Source: Cyclobacteriaceae bacterium (lineage in GTDB: Bacteria > Bacteroidota > Bacteroidia > Cytophagales > Cyclobacteriaceae). From it: DNA of 64,000 nucleotides. The notes under the pieces were generated by a model, which ran no database searches, was not told the origin of the DNA, and saw nothing but the letters and a program-made list of their open reading frames with translations. Every line of letters begins with the position of its first letter. The stretch's first letter is position 1. The translations under genes and the position numbers were made by a program. The stretch lies in the NCBI GenBank assembly GCA_019694875.1, contig JAIBBC010000001.1:372001-436000 (forward strand). Direction: 5' to 3'. Positions 25,544 to 33,471 of the stretch are shown piece after piece.

Positions 25544-26971
25544 TCACGGTGAATTTGGTATCTGATCGTTTATTTCGACAGGAATACGGATTCGTACAGT
25601 TGTACCAATACCTTCCACTGAATCAATCCTTATCGTTCCATGCATTTTCTCCACCATTCGCTTAACCGTGTAAAGACCAAGGCCCGTACCATCTGAAGTT
25701 GGAGATCCTCTGTAGAACATTTGAAAAAGATTGTCCATGCTTTCCTTCGGTATGCCGATTCCGTTATCATATATTTCAATATCCAGAGTGACTGAATCCA
25801 AACTGGCGGTAAAAGCCACCCAATGCTCTTGTTCATGCTTTTTGAAGTGACACGCATTATGAAGCAGGTGTTGCAAAATCACCCGCAATCTCGAAACATC
25901 GCTTGCGAACTCCTGTTCCGGCAAATATCCTATAGTTATGGTGACTCCAGGAAATTCCCGTTTAAGATTTTCGACCAGGTTGTTTACTTCGCCACTAAAA
26001 TCAAAGGGCTGAACCATCAAAGGAGCCTGATGAATCATAGCGACAGCTGCAAGATTCTTCAGGCGCGTGTCCATTTTCGTGATTTGCTGTTCGATTAAAT
26101 TCAAATACTTCTTTTCATGCAAACCATCGCACTCCATACGAATCAAGCCGAGCAGGCCGAGGGCGGATGCCAAAGGCGCCCGAAACCCATGTGAGGTCTG
26201 ATAAACGAGTGCCTGAAGATCGGTATGAATATTTTCCAATTCATTCGCATCGCTCTTGGCTGACGTTATTTCCAAAATCAATCCATCTATAACGCCTGAA
26301 GTAACCGTAGGTGTACATTTAAGCAATGCTAAACGGGACGAATTACCGTTAATGCAAAATTCCGCATCCACACTTTTGAGTTTCGTTACAATGCGTTTCT
26401 TCAAGGCCAGCCACTCTGTACTTGAACCCAGCAAATCGGACAACCGCCCGGGCAAGGATTGCGAAGGGAGAAGAGAAATGACAAAACTTCCGGCCGATAG
26501 AATCATTCCATCGCGAACCCTGAATTGAAACGTGCCACTGCATGATGAATTGACAAGTTGCGTTAAGCGTTGTTGGGTTTGCTGCGATCTCGTTTCTGCC
26601 AGATACTCGGGAGTGTAGTCGTAAATGCGCAACGAGTATTGGTCCGCAAAGTCGTGCGCCTTCAACTTACGGATGGATATTTTTGCCAGAAATATTCCTC
26701 CACCACGCCTCTTAAACCACCGAATTTCCGTAGCCTGCCCTGTAGCACATGCTTTGGCCAAATCATCCTGGGCTGCCAGCGGATGATTGCCTTGCGGTTC
26801 ATATAGAAAGCTGAATGATTTAAGCATGAGCTCCTTGAGCGCAAATCCTGTAACACGCGACTCCGGGGAGGACGACATGAAAATGATCCCATGGTGATCA
26901 AGAAAATGCTCTTCGCTTTCCTTTAGGAACCTGCGAATAAGTGCGCTGTTTTCGCCTATATGCTGAATCAT
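25544..26971 (-). CDS. Sensor histidine kinase (PAS-like, soluble)
   Basis: 475 residues from the ATG at 26971; a TTG 36 bases upstream could extend it. No membrane helix is seen. The N-terminal half resembles PAS domains (RVTGFALKELMLKSF ... and a second sensory segment). The dimerisation domain carries SHGFRAPLASALGLLGLIR with the phospho-accepting His, and the ATPase domain carries the N-box LLHNACHF, G1 DNGIGIP and G2 GTGLGLYTVKRM. It should autophosphorylate in the cytoplasm. No response regulator is adjacent, so it is an orphan here. The TPR/LuxR protein downstream is a possible functional neighbour but has no receiver domain. Confidence 0.88.
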   Translation of the reverse strand: MIQHIGENSALIRRFLKESEEHFLDHHGIIFMSSSPESRVTGFALKELMLKSFSFLYEPQGNHPLAAQDDLAKACATGQATEIRWFKRRGGGIFLAKISIRKLKAHDFADQYSLRIYDYTPEYLAETRSQQTQQRLTQLVNSSCSGTFQFRVRDGMILSAGSFVISLLPSQSLPGRLSDLLGSSTEWLALKKRIVTKLKSVDAEFCINGNSSRLALLKCTPTVTSGVIDGLILEITSAKSDANELENIHTDLQALVYQTSHGFRAPLASALGLLGLIRMECDGLHEKKYLNLIEQQITKMDTRLKNLAAVAMIHQAPLMVQPFDFSGEVNNLVENLKREFPGVTITIGYLPEQEFASDVSRLRVILQHLLHNACHFKKHEQEHWVAFTASLDSVTLDIEIYDNGIGIPKESMDNLFQMFYRGSPTSDGTGLGLYTVKRMVEKMHGTIRIDSVEGIGTTVRIRIPVEINDQIPNSP

Positions 26972-27024
26972 AGAAAATTTAATTATTGAAACAGATTTCA
27001 GCTCCAAGTTACCTCTGCCGGCAC

Positions 27025-27060
27025 GTTCACCTGCTTTTTCGAGGTGAACAAGAGGTGAAC
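27025..27060. promoter_or_regulatory. Three-site AGGTGAAC element
   Basis: GTTCACCT at 27025-27032, AGGTGAAC at 27042-27049 and AGGTGAAC at 27053-27060: one inverted and one direct copy of the same 8-mer, the two direct copies 11 bases apart (one helical turn). It lies 54-89 bases upstream of the minus-strand histidine kinase start and 203 bases upstream of the OmpL47-like gene. A possible operator. The rest of the 291-base gap shows only a candidate -7 box TACTTTTG at 27204-27211 for the plus-strand gene. Confidence 0.4.
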
Positions 27061-27262
27061 AAACGAATTAAAAAAGTGATCAATGAATTCTTGTCGGGGA
27101 TGATTATGCCCGATTTATTCTCGTAATGGCCTCTTTTCACTAAACAAAAAATTTGAAAAAGTTACATCCAGTTATATACCCAATTCTCCCTTGGGCTTTG
27201 TACTACTTTTGAATCAACATTATTATAAAAATATTGGTTAGTCCTCCTTAATTATTAAAGTC

Positions 27263-28975
27263 ATGATCATGTCTCTTAAAAAACTAATTTTAATTTCAGT
27301 CTTTTCAGTTCCCCTTTTCTTGTATGCTCAAGAGCAACCGAGTTTTCAAATGAAGGTTGTTCGCCAATCAGATGGTACGGTTTACTGGCCATTATCGTTG
27401 CCAGTGTATGTTCAACTTACAAATGACACAGTATCAAAAAAGTCGGTGATACTGACTGATGTGCGCGATTCAAAAACAGAAAGTGTTTCTGTTCCGATGA
27501 AATGGGATGGTCCCGGCATTCATTATCTACGGCATTTCGACAAACAAAATCATTCGTTGCCGAATGGAGAAGTGGCTTTCCCGGTTCACGTAGACGGGAT
27601 GTCACCCGTTTCCAAGTTGTCGCTGGAGGGCGCTCCCTCATTTTCTTCTCATAAAATATATTTTGGATTGAAATTGAAAGGTAGATTCTCGGCAAAAGAT
27701 GATATGTCGGGAGTTGAGACAACCCTGATTTCCATTGACGGAGAACCTTTTATCGCCTTACAAAGCATCATCGAGTTTGATCAGGAGAAAGAATATGTGG
27801 TTAAGTACTTCGCAGTCGACAAGGTGGGAAACGTAGAAAAAGAGAACTCAAAAAACTTTGTTGTTGACAAAACAGCTCCTACAACCGCTCATTCTGTGAG
27901 CCTTGATAACATTGATGGAAAAGTACTCTCCTCACGATCGGTAATTTCATTGGCCAGTCATGATAAACTGTCTGGAGTAAGTAAAATCCTTGTTTCTTTT
28001 GATGATAACCCGCAAACCGCATATGCAAACAGCATCCGACCGTCCCTTTTGTCAGATGGTGATCATACCTTGACGTACTTCGCTATTGACAATGTAAACA
28101 ACGTTGAATCAAAAAATCAATACACGTTTTATCTGGACAGAACTCCTCCAACGGTTATTGCAGAGATAGAGGGTGCATCAGCTATTAATCAGGGCAAAAC
28201 ATTTATTTCGAAAAATTCCAAAATTAAGTTTACCGCACAAGACAATAAAGCAGGTGTTAAGGAAATACAGTATTCAATCAATGGTCGGCCAAGGCAATCC
28301 TACATTTCAAGTTTTAATGTGTCAACATTACAGGGGAGTTACACCATTAATTTTCGCGCAATTGACAATGTTAATAACACTGGAGCATTTGTTTCCGATA
28401 ATAATCTCCGAAACTTGTTTGTTGACAACACGCCACCTAAAATTTTTCACTCGATAGAAAGTCCCAAAGTATTTTCACGCGACACACTTTTTGTCACAGG
28501 AAAATCCAAAGTCACGCTGGGGAGCATTGACTATCAATCCGGGGCTGCACAAATTGTTTTTCAAGTGGATAAAAAACCGTCATCTAATTATGGTCAGCCC
28601 TTCACTCTCGAAAATGAGGGCATTCACGTAATAACCTATACGGGAGAAGACAAGGTGACGAATTCCTCATCCAAAAATTTTCTCGTTGTCGTTGATAACA
28701 CTGCTCCTAAGATATTCTCGCATTTTGGCTTGAATAAGATAGGAACGCATGAAGGTAAGTCAGTATATCCGATAAGCACACCTCTTTATCTTGCAGCTAC
28801 AGATGACGTTGTGGGATTAAAATCAATTCGATATTCTCTAAATGGAGGACCCTGGACCGATTATTCACAAGTTCTTTTATTGACAAGACGCGGAAAGAAT
28901 GTGGTGGAGTTACGAGCCGCTGACAAGCTTGGCAACGAAACCGCTCCGGAAGTTTTGGAATTTTTCCTTAAATAA
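27263..28975 (+). CDS. Secreted OmpL47-like beta-repeat protein
   Basis: 570 residues with signal peptide (MSLKKLILISVFSVPLFLYA; the second ATG at 27269 is an equal start). The body has about five repeats of roughly 90 residues carrying the pattern DxxSGVxxixxsidGxPf...Y...G.h.i.YfAvDkvgNvE...ffvDkTaPt, which matches the OmpL47-type beta-barrel / chitobiase-like Ig fold seen in outer-surface proteins. No type IX sorting domain is present; the protein ends in a repeat (ELRAADKLGNETAPEVLEFF). It is probably exported to the periplasm or outer membrane as an adhesive or scaffold protein, which is inference from the family. It stands alone, 291 bases from the divergent kinase. Confidence 0.8.
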   Translation: MIMSLKKLILISVFSVPLFLYAQEQPSFQMKVVRQSDGTVYWPLSLPVYVQLTNDTVSKKSVILTDVRDSKTESVSVPMKWDGPGIHYLRHFDKQNHSLPNGEVAFPVHVDGMSPVSKLSLEGAPSFSSHKIYFGLKLKGRFSAKDDMSGVETTLISIDGEPFIALQSIIEFDQEKEYVVKYFAVDKVGNVEKENSKNFVVDKTAPTTAHSVSLDNIDGKVLSSRSVISLASHDKLSGVSKILVSFDDNPQTAYANSIRPSLLSDGDHTLTYFAIDNVNNVESKNQYTFYLDRTPPTVIAEIEGASAINQGKTFISKNSKIKFTAQDNKAGVKEIQYSINGRPRQSYISSFNVSTLQGSYTINFRAIDNVNNTGAFVSDNNLRNLFVDNTPPKIFHSIESPKVFSRDTLFVTGKSKVTLGSIDYQSGAAQIVFQVDKKPSSNYGQPFTLENEGIHVITYTGEDKVTNSSSKNFLVVVDNTAPKIFSHFGLNKIGTHEGKSVYPISTPLYLAATDDVVGLKSIRYSLNGGPWTDYSQVLLLTRRGKNVVELRAADKLGNETAPEVLEFFLK

Positions 28976-29036
28976 GGAGTTTTTAAGATTTCCTTGCACC
29001 AGTTTATCTGGCAAAGCTGTACCCCATAAACGCAAC

Positions 29037-29056
29037 AGGCCCCTTTTCAGGGGCCT
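29037..29056. terminator. GC-rich hairpin between convergent genes
   Basis: AGGCCCC-ttttca-GGGGCCT is a perfect 7-bp stem between the OmpL47-like gene (plus) and the HTH gene (minus). There is no U-tract on either side, so the terminator call rests only on position and stem strength. Confidence 0.4.
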
Positions 29057-29117
29057 GGCCTTACGCGATCCAATGAGAAGTTTCGAAAACCTAAACCGCG
29101 TAGTAAGAATTTGATAT

Positions 29118-29519
29118 TTACTCCGGAGACTGGCCGTTCAGCAGATTCTTGTACGAATCAGCGATCATGGCCTCCACGTCTTTACGCAAAAAGCGGAAAT
29201 CCTGATCGAGCAGCTGAACCGGTTTCAGTTTTTTCTTTTTGTGTATGAGCGTGTGAACAGACGGCCTCGAGAGTTTTAGCATTTTACAAACCTCTTTCAT
29301 TGTTAACAATTCATCCGAACCGGATGGTCTCAGGCGCTCAAGCTCGGTTTTAATTGCCTGAAGCTGCATTCTGATTTCATAAAGTTCATCGTCATGAATG
29401 CTACGAAGATTGTTCATCAGGCGGTCCTCAGGCGATTGCTCAGTTATGACTACGGCCTTTAACGTGCTGAGTTTGCTGTTAGCAGCAGATGGATGCGGGG
29501 TTTTTGATGTGTGCAACAT
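29118..29519 (-). CDS. Excisionase-type (HTH_17) DNA-binding protein
   Basis: 133 residues. The C-terminal half is a MerR/excisionase-like helix-turn-helix: LLTMKEVCKMLKLSRPSVHT followed by the wing LIHKKKKLKPVQLLDQDFRFLRKDVEAMI. The N-terminal half is a predicted coiled coil (DDELYEIRMQLQAIKTELER). Such proteins in Bacteroidota often accompany mobile elements but also occur as ordinary regulators; no integrase or relaxase is nearby. An inner start at MNNLRSIHDDELY is possible. A 22-base direct repeat lies about 210 bases upstream of its start. Confidence 0.75.
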   Translation of the reverse strand: MLHTSKTPHPSAANSKLSTLKAVVITEQSPEDRLMNNLRSIHDDELYEIRMQLQAIKTELERLRPSGSDELLTMKEVCKMLKLSRPSVHTLIHKKKKLKPVQLLDQDFRFLRKDVEAMIADSYKNLLNGQSPE

Positions 29520-29727
29520 GGTGTTTCCGATTAAGGTTAAACGATAATTTTTGTTTTGATCTTTTTTGAATTTTGCTTCACGGTGTAGGCAAACCTTAGC
29601 CGTGTGTGTTCGTAATTGTTTGTTGTGTAAAATCGAATTCAGCCAGCTATTCCAAACTTCGATCCATTCTCAGCTTCGCTATTTGCGTTGTTTTTTCGCG
29701 GTTTTAGTGAAGTATCTCCCTGTTATC

Positions 29728-29765
29728 TAACGAAATACCATAAGTAGCCTTACGAAATGTCATAA
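29728..29765 (+). repeat. Pair of 16-base direct repeats, 22-base period
   Basis: TAACGAAATACCATAA (29728-29743) and TTACGAAATGTCATAA (29750-29765) match at 13 of 16 positions, 22 bases apart, two helical turns. They lie in the 378-base gap between the divergent HTH gene and the small membrane protein gene. Nothing else in the gap is recognised. Confidence 0.5.
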
Positions 29766-29897
29766 AAACAGCCCGTGCTATCGGTTGTTAGGCAACACGA
29801 TTATGGATGTTTTAAGAAATCGCCTTCGCGGAGAGAGTATGGTGAATCAAAAAGGAAAAACGGAAGGTGTATCTTTACTGACGTTAACACTCATGCA

Positions 29898-30293
29898 ATG
29901 ACATTCCTGAAAAACATAGCCTTCCCCGTATTGCTCGCAACTATCTGGATAAGCCTTTCGGAGTTTGTGCGCAACAGTTTCCTGATCCACGATGCATGGA
30001 TTGAACATTACCAAAAACTCGGAATCGTATTTCCCGAACAACCCGTTAATGGAGCAGTGTGGGGCGCATGGTCGCTGTTATTCGCCATCGTTATTTATGT
30101 CCTGTTTCAAAAATTTCCATTCTGGCAAACCGTGTTATTGTCATGGCTGATCGGGTTTGCATTAATGTGGTTGGTAATCGGAAATTTAGGCGTGCTTCCG
30201 GTGGCAATTTTGCCGCTTGCCCTTCCCTTGAGCTTTGTGGAAATAACCGTGGCTACCTTCATCGTGAGCAGATTTTCGCGCAACCGAAGTTAA
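29898..30293 (+). CDS. Small four-helix membrane protein, unknown function
   Basis: 131 residues from the ATG at 29898. A possible upstream extension of 41 residues is basic and low in hydrophobic residues and is not believed. The protein has about four membrane helices (NIAFPVLLATIWISLSEFV; GAWSLLFAIVIYVLF; TVLLSWLIGFALMWLVIGNL; AILPLALPLSFVEITVATF). I recognise no catalytic motif or family. It lies 56 bases ahead of rlmD in the same direction and may share a transcript with it. Confidence that it is a gene is good, because the hydrophobic pattern is regular. Confidence 0.65.
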   Translation: MTFLKNIAFPVLLATIWISLSEFVRNSFLIHDAWIEHYQKLGIVFPEQPVNGAVWGAWSLLFAIVIYVLFQKFPFWQTVLLSWLIGFALMWLVIGNLGVLPVAILPLALPLSFVEITVATFIVSRFSRNRS

Positions 30294-30349
30294 GTCACTC
30301 GAATTTCGCGATTCAGCCAGACACAGGTACATTTCCTTATTTTTGCCCC

Positions 30350-31816
30350 ATGAAGAAGGGCGATATCCTGGAGAACATTCTCGTTGAAAATATGGCGGCC
30401 GAAGGCAAGTGTGTAAGCCGCATCGACGGGCAGGTAATTTTTATTGAAGGTGCTGTTCCAGGAGACGTGGTGGATGTGTCGCTTACGCGGATTAAAACGA
30501 GCTTTCTCGAAGGCAAAGCGGTAGCCGTTAAAAAATTCTCCGACAAACGTGCCGAGCCGTTCTGCGAACATTTTGGTCTTTGCGGGGGCTGCAAGTGGCA
30601 GAACCTGAACTACGCGGAGCAGTTAGGGTACAAACAACAACAGGTTATCGACAACCTGGAACGACTGGGTGGATTAACGTTGCCACCGCTCCTTCCGATA
30701 GTTGCTTCGCAGCAAACCACCCATTATCGCAACAAACTTGAATACAGCTTCACTGCCAAGAGGTGGCTTACGTGGGAAGAAATGAACGCTCTTTCCCTCT
30801 CCCCGGGGAGAGGGGTGTCCGAAGGACGGGGTGAGGGGGAATACACGAAAGCCGAAGCAGGACTGGGTTATCACCTTCCCAAAAGCTTTGACAAAGTTTT
30901 TGATGTAAGAAACTGCTATCTCCAGCCTGAACCTTCCAACAGTATCCGCCTTGCGATCAAAGATCTTGCATTAAAAGAGCGCATTCCGTTTTTCGATCTG
31001 CGCAGTCAGCAGGGGTTTTTGAGAACACTGTGCATTCGCACGGCCCAGCCTGATCAAACCATGATCATTCTGCAAGTCACCTCCTATCATAAAGAGTGGC
31101 TGGATTTGATTCTCGGCATGATTGCCGAAAAATTCCCGCAGGTGAATTCGATCAACTATGTAGTGAATTCAAAAAAGAACGACTCGTTTGCCGACCTGGA
31201 GGTCGTTTGCTGGAAAGGCACTCCTTATATAACAGAGCACTTGCCCAAAGCCGATGGCACAGGCGTGCTGCAATTCCGCGTGGGGCCGAAATCATTTTAT
31301 CAGACCAATGCGCAGCAGGCATACGAGCTTTACAAGGTTGCTTTCGGGATGGCGGAGCTGAAAGGTGATGAACTCATTTACGATCTGTACACCGGAACAG
31401 GTACCATCGCCAACTTTGTGGCGGGCAAAGCAAAAAAAGTTATCGGGCTTGAATATGTTGCTCCTGCGATCGCGGATGCCAAAGTGAACGCCCAACTTAA
31501 TGGCATCACCAACACCGACTTCTTTGCAGGTGACATAAAAGATTTGCTTGACGACAAATTTCTGCAGACGCACGGCACGCCGGATGTGATCATCACCGAT
31601 CCGCCACGCGCGGGTATGCATGAAGACGTGTGCCGGATGTTGCTGAAGGCAGCCCCGGAAAAAATCGTGTACGTAAGTTGCAACGTAGCCACCCAGGCGC
31701 GCGATCTGAAACTGCTTTCAGAAAAATACGCAATCACCGCAGTGCAACCGGTTGATATGTTTCCGCACACCATGCACGTTGAAAATGTTGTCGCGCTGAA
31801 GAAGATTACCGCGTAA
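30350..31816 (+). CDS. rlmD: 23S rRNA (uracil-C5)-methyltransferase, RlmD family
   Basis: 488 residues from the ATG at 30350. The N-terminal TRAM domain (GDILENILVENMAAEGKCVS ... GDVVDVSLTRIK) is followed by the iron-sulfur cysteines (CEHFGLCGGCKWQN and the later Cys in VRNCYLQ), the SAM-binding core (ELIYDLYTGTGTIANFVAGKA), the catalytic DPPRAGMH motif and the nucleophilic Cys in YVSCNVATQARD. It methylates a uridine of 23S rRNA. Odd: codons 30790-30839 encode SLSPGRGVSEGRGEGE, created by a palindromic repeat inserted in frame between the iron-sulfur and catalytic regions. A TATTTTTG box lies four bases before the ATG but lacks a -33 partner. RlmD versus RlmC/RlmF paralogues cannot be separated with certainty. 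Confidence 0.9.
   Translation: MKKGDILENILVENMAAEGKCVSRIDGQVIFIEGAVPGDVVDVSLTRIKTSFLEGKAVAVKKFSDKRAEPFCEHFGLCGGCKWQNLNYAEQLGYKQQQVIDNLERLGGLTLPPLLPIVASQQTTHYRNKLEYSFTAKRWLTWEEMNALSLSPGRGVSEGRGEGEYTKAEAGLGYHLPKSFDKVFDVRNCYLQPEPSNSIRLAIKDLALKERIPFFDLRSQQGFLRTLCIRTAQPDQTMIILQVTSYHKEWLDLILGMIAEKFPQVNSINYVVNSKKNDSFADLEVVCWKGTPYITEHLPKADGTGVLQFRVGPKSFYQTNAQQAYELYKVAFGMAELKGDELIYDLYTGTGTIANFVAGKAKKVIGLEYVAPAIADAKVNAQLNGITNTDFFAGDIKDLLDDKFLQTHGTPDVIITDPPRAGMHEDVCRMLLKAAPEKIVYVSCNVATQARDLKLLSEKYAITAVQPVDMFPHTMHVENVVALKKITA
30790..30839 (+). repeat. Palindromic repeat inserted in frame in rlmD
   Basis: The element contains CCCTCTCCCCGGGGAGAGGG (30795-30814), a perfect 20-base palindrome, followed by TGTCCGAAGGACGGGGTGAG. 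This CTCTCCCC...GTCCGAAGGAC sequence is a repeat type I know from Bacteroidota intergenic regions; here it is read through in frame and adds about 16 residues to the enzyme. Confidence 0.75.
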
Positions 31817-31859
31817 AGTTTGATTACCTTCATTAACCGGTACTCAATTTTTATTTTTC

Positions 31860-33161
31860 ATGCGACAAAAACTTCTGAATGACGGGGCGAGTGAGCTCAG
31901 CTACGAAATCCGTGAGATTGTAAAAAAAGCCGATCAGCTGAGAAAGGCCGGACTCAGCATTGTTTGGGAAAACATCGGAGATCCGATTCAGAAGCACCAC
32001 AAGCTTCCCCAATGGATTAAGGATGTGATTATTGAACTGGTGCGGAATGACGACACGTACAGTTATTGCCCGTCGAAAGGAATGCTTGAAACACGCGAGT
32101 TTCTGGCGCAGCAAACCAATTCAGCCGGAGGCGTTCAAATCACCGCAGACGACATTTGTTTTTTCAACGGACTGGGTGATGCCATCTCCAAGGCATACCA
32201 ATTCATCTCACCCACCTCACGAATCATCGGGCCGTCACCGGCTTACTCAACGCATTCCAGCGCGGAAGCTGCGCATGCCGGTCATCAGCCGTTAACATAC
32301 GAGCTTGACCCCAACAACAAGTGGTATCCAGATCTGGATGATCTTTATAACAAGGTGAAATACAATCCTAATATTGTGGGAATTCTGATCATCAACCCCG
32401 ATAATCCGACGGGCATGGTTTACCCGTTGAAAATCCTGAAGCGGATTGTAGCGATCGCCAAAGAATTCAACCTGTTCCTGATCGCGGATGAGATTTACAT
32501 CAACATAACCTACAACGGTGCGAAGGCTTATCCGCTTGCCGAGATTATCGAAGACGTACCCGGAATCTCCATGAAAGGAATTTCGAAAGAACTTCCGTGG
32601 CCCGGCTCGCGCTGCGGGTGGATGGAATACTACAATCGCGACAAAGACGAAGAGTTTAACCAGCTCTGCCTGGCCCTCGACAACGCCAAGATGATTGAAG
32701 TCTGCTCGACCAAGCTTCCGCAACTGGCCATTCCGAAAATTCTCGGTGACCCGCGCTTTAAAAGCTATCGCGAAGAGACAAACAAAGCCATCGGTTCACG
32801 AAGCAAAATCATCTCGGATATTTTTAAGACCGTGCCGCAGCTCACCTTCAACGAAACGTTCGGAGCGTTTTACAACACCATCATTTTCCGCGAAGGCGCG
32901 CTTAAACCCGGGCAGAAAATGAAAATCGAAAATCCGGTAATCCGAACGATGGTTGAACAATGGGTTGATGCATCTATCCCTCCCGACAAGCGGTTCGTGT
33001 ATTACCTGCTGGGTGCGAAGGGTATTTGTGTTGTCCCCATTTCTTCCTTCTGCTCCGAACTGCAAGGCTTCCGGGTGACGTTATTGGAAGAAGATGAACA
33101 GGAGTTGGTAAGAACATTCACCGCCATTCGTGACGGGATTGTTGAATATCTCAACAGCTAA
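31860..33161 (+). CDS. PLP-dependent aminotransferase (class I/II), AlaA-like
   Basis: 433 residues. The fold-type I core is visible: the substrate and cofactor region GDPIQKHHKLPQWIKDVI, NPDNPTGMVYPLKIL, the Asp/Tyr pair in LIADEIYINITYNG, the PLP lysine in SMKGISKELPWPGSRCGWMEY and the C-terminal Arg region. Length and motifs fit the alanine/aspartate-type aminotransferases found beside branched-chain genes in Bacteroidota. It transfers an amino group between an amino acid and pyruvate or 2-oxoglutarate in the cytoplasm; specificity is not certain. It is followed by the ilv promoter and leader, so it is probably a separate transcript despite facing the same way. Confidence 0.85.
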   Translation: MRQKLLNDGASELSYEIREIVKKADQLRKAGLSIVWENIGDPIQKHHKLPQWIKDVIIELVRNDDTYSYCPSKGMLETREFLAQQTNSAGGVQITADDICFFNGLGDAISKAYQFISPTSRIIGPSPAYSTHSSAEAAHAGHQPLTYELDPNNKWYPDLDDLYNKVKYNPNIVGILIINPDNPTGMVYPLKILKRIVAIAKEFNLFLIADEIYINITYNGAKAYPLAEIIEDVPGISMKGISKELPWPGSRCGWMEYYNRDKDEEFNQLCLALDNAKMIEVCSTKLPQLAIPKILGDPRFKSYREETNKAIGSRSKIISDIFKTVPQLTFNETFGAFYNTIIFREGALKPGQKMKIENPVIRTMVEQWVDASIPPDKRFVYYLLGAKGICVVPISSFCSELQGFRVTLLEEDEQELVRTFTAIRDGIVEYLNS

Positions 33162-33194
33162 CCTAACGTTCGTTCTGAGAAACCTTTAAATTAT

Positions 33195-33229
33195 TTTGCC
33201 GTTTCCCTTGAACGGCACCGGTAAATTTG
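33195..33229 (+). promoter_or_regulatory. Candidate promoter of the ilv operon
   Basis: TTTG (33195-33198) and TAAATTTG (33222-33229) fit the -33 and -7 boxes of Bacteroidota, TTG-N23-TAnnTTTG, at the long end of the allowed spacing. The start point would be near 33236, 20 bases before the leader ATG at 33256. This also argues that the leader peptide begins at 33256 and not at 33196. Confidence 0.6.
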
Positions 33230-33255
33230 TGAGAATTGTATCCACACAGAATATT

Positions 33256-33378
33256 ATGCTGAACAAAAGTACTTTAACAGAACGTCTTTTAACCCTCACA
33301 ACAGGGATCAGCAGCACTGTGCTTTCTGTCATCATCGTCATTATTATTCTTCTGGATAAACCCGGGGCGATGGTATAG
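33256..33378 (+). CDS. ilv operon leader peptide
   Basis: 40 residues, MLNKSTLTERLLTLTTGISS then TVLSVIIVIIILLDKPGAMV. Codons 33328-33354 form a run Val-Ile-Ile-Val-Ile-Ile-Ile-Leu-Leu, the three end products of the operon. The last codons (Pro-Gly-Ala, 33361-33369) hold CCGGGGCG, the segment that pairs with the terminator's 5' arm. When charged branched-chain tRNAs are scarce, a ribosome should stall in the run and leave CCGGGGCG free for the antiterminator; otherwise translation covers it and the terminator forms. This is the design of the enterobacterial ilvGMEDA leader, with an independent sequence. An ATG at 33196 opens the same frame but lies upstream of the likely transcript start. Confidence 0.85.
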   Translation: MLNKSTLTERLLTLTTGISSTVLSVIIVIIILLDKPGAMV

Positions 33379-33433
33379 AGCTTATTGAAAAGAAACTCCA
33401 ACCGCCTCGGAAACCCCGGGGCGGTTTTGTTTT
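33362..33433 (+). promoter_or_regulatory. ilv attenuator: exclusive antiterminator and terminator
   Basis: Antiterminator: CCGGGGCG (33362-33369) pairs with CGCCTCGG (33403-33410) over eight positions with one G-T pair. Terminator: AACCGCCTCGG (33400-33410) pairs with CCGGGGCGGTT (33416-33426) over 11 positions with one T-G pair and a five-base loop, followed by TTTTGTTTT. Both use 33403-33410, so only one can form. The terminator lies 38 bases before ilvE. Confidence 0.85.
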
Positions 33434-33463
33434 ATATGGACTAACACAAACTAACAGTTGTTA
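33422..33463 (+). repeat. ilv copy of the shared ilv/leu post-terminator element
   Basis: This 42-base stretch, from the last bases of the terminator stem to eight bases before the ilvE start, matches 46302-46343 before leuC at 34 of 42 positions without gaps. The best-kept parts are CGGTTTTGTTTTA and ACAAACTAAC-nn-TTGTTA. Confidence 0.75.
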
Positions 33464-33471
33464 AAAATTAT

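Noticed and set aside
29118-29519. Excisionase of an integrated element
   Set aside because: No integrase, relaxase or flanking attachment sites are nearby, so it is described only as a DNA-binding protein.
29775-29897. 41-residue N-terminal extension of the small membrane protein
   Set aside because: The extension is basic and unstructured, and the ATG at 29898 gives a proper first membrane helix.
30059-30349. 97-residue N-terminal extension of RlmD
   Set aside because: It overlaps the membrane protein gene in another frame; the TRAM domain begins at 30350.
33196-33255. Longer ilv leader from the ATG at 33196
   Set aside because: That ATG lies within the candidate promoter and upstream of the likely transcript start.
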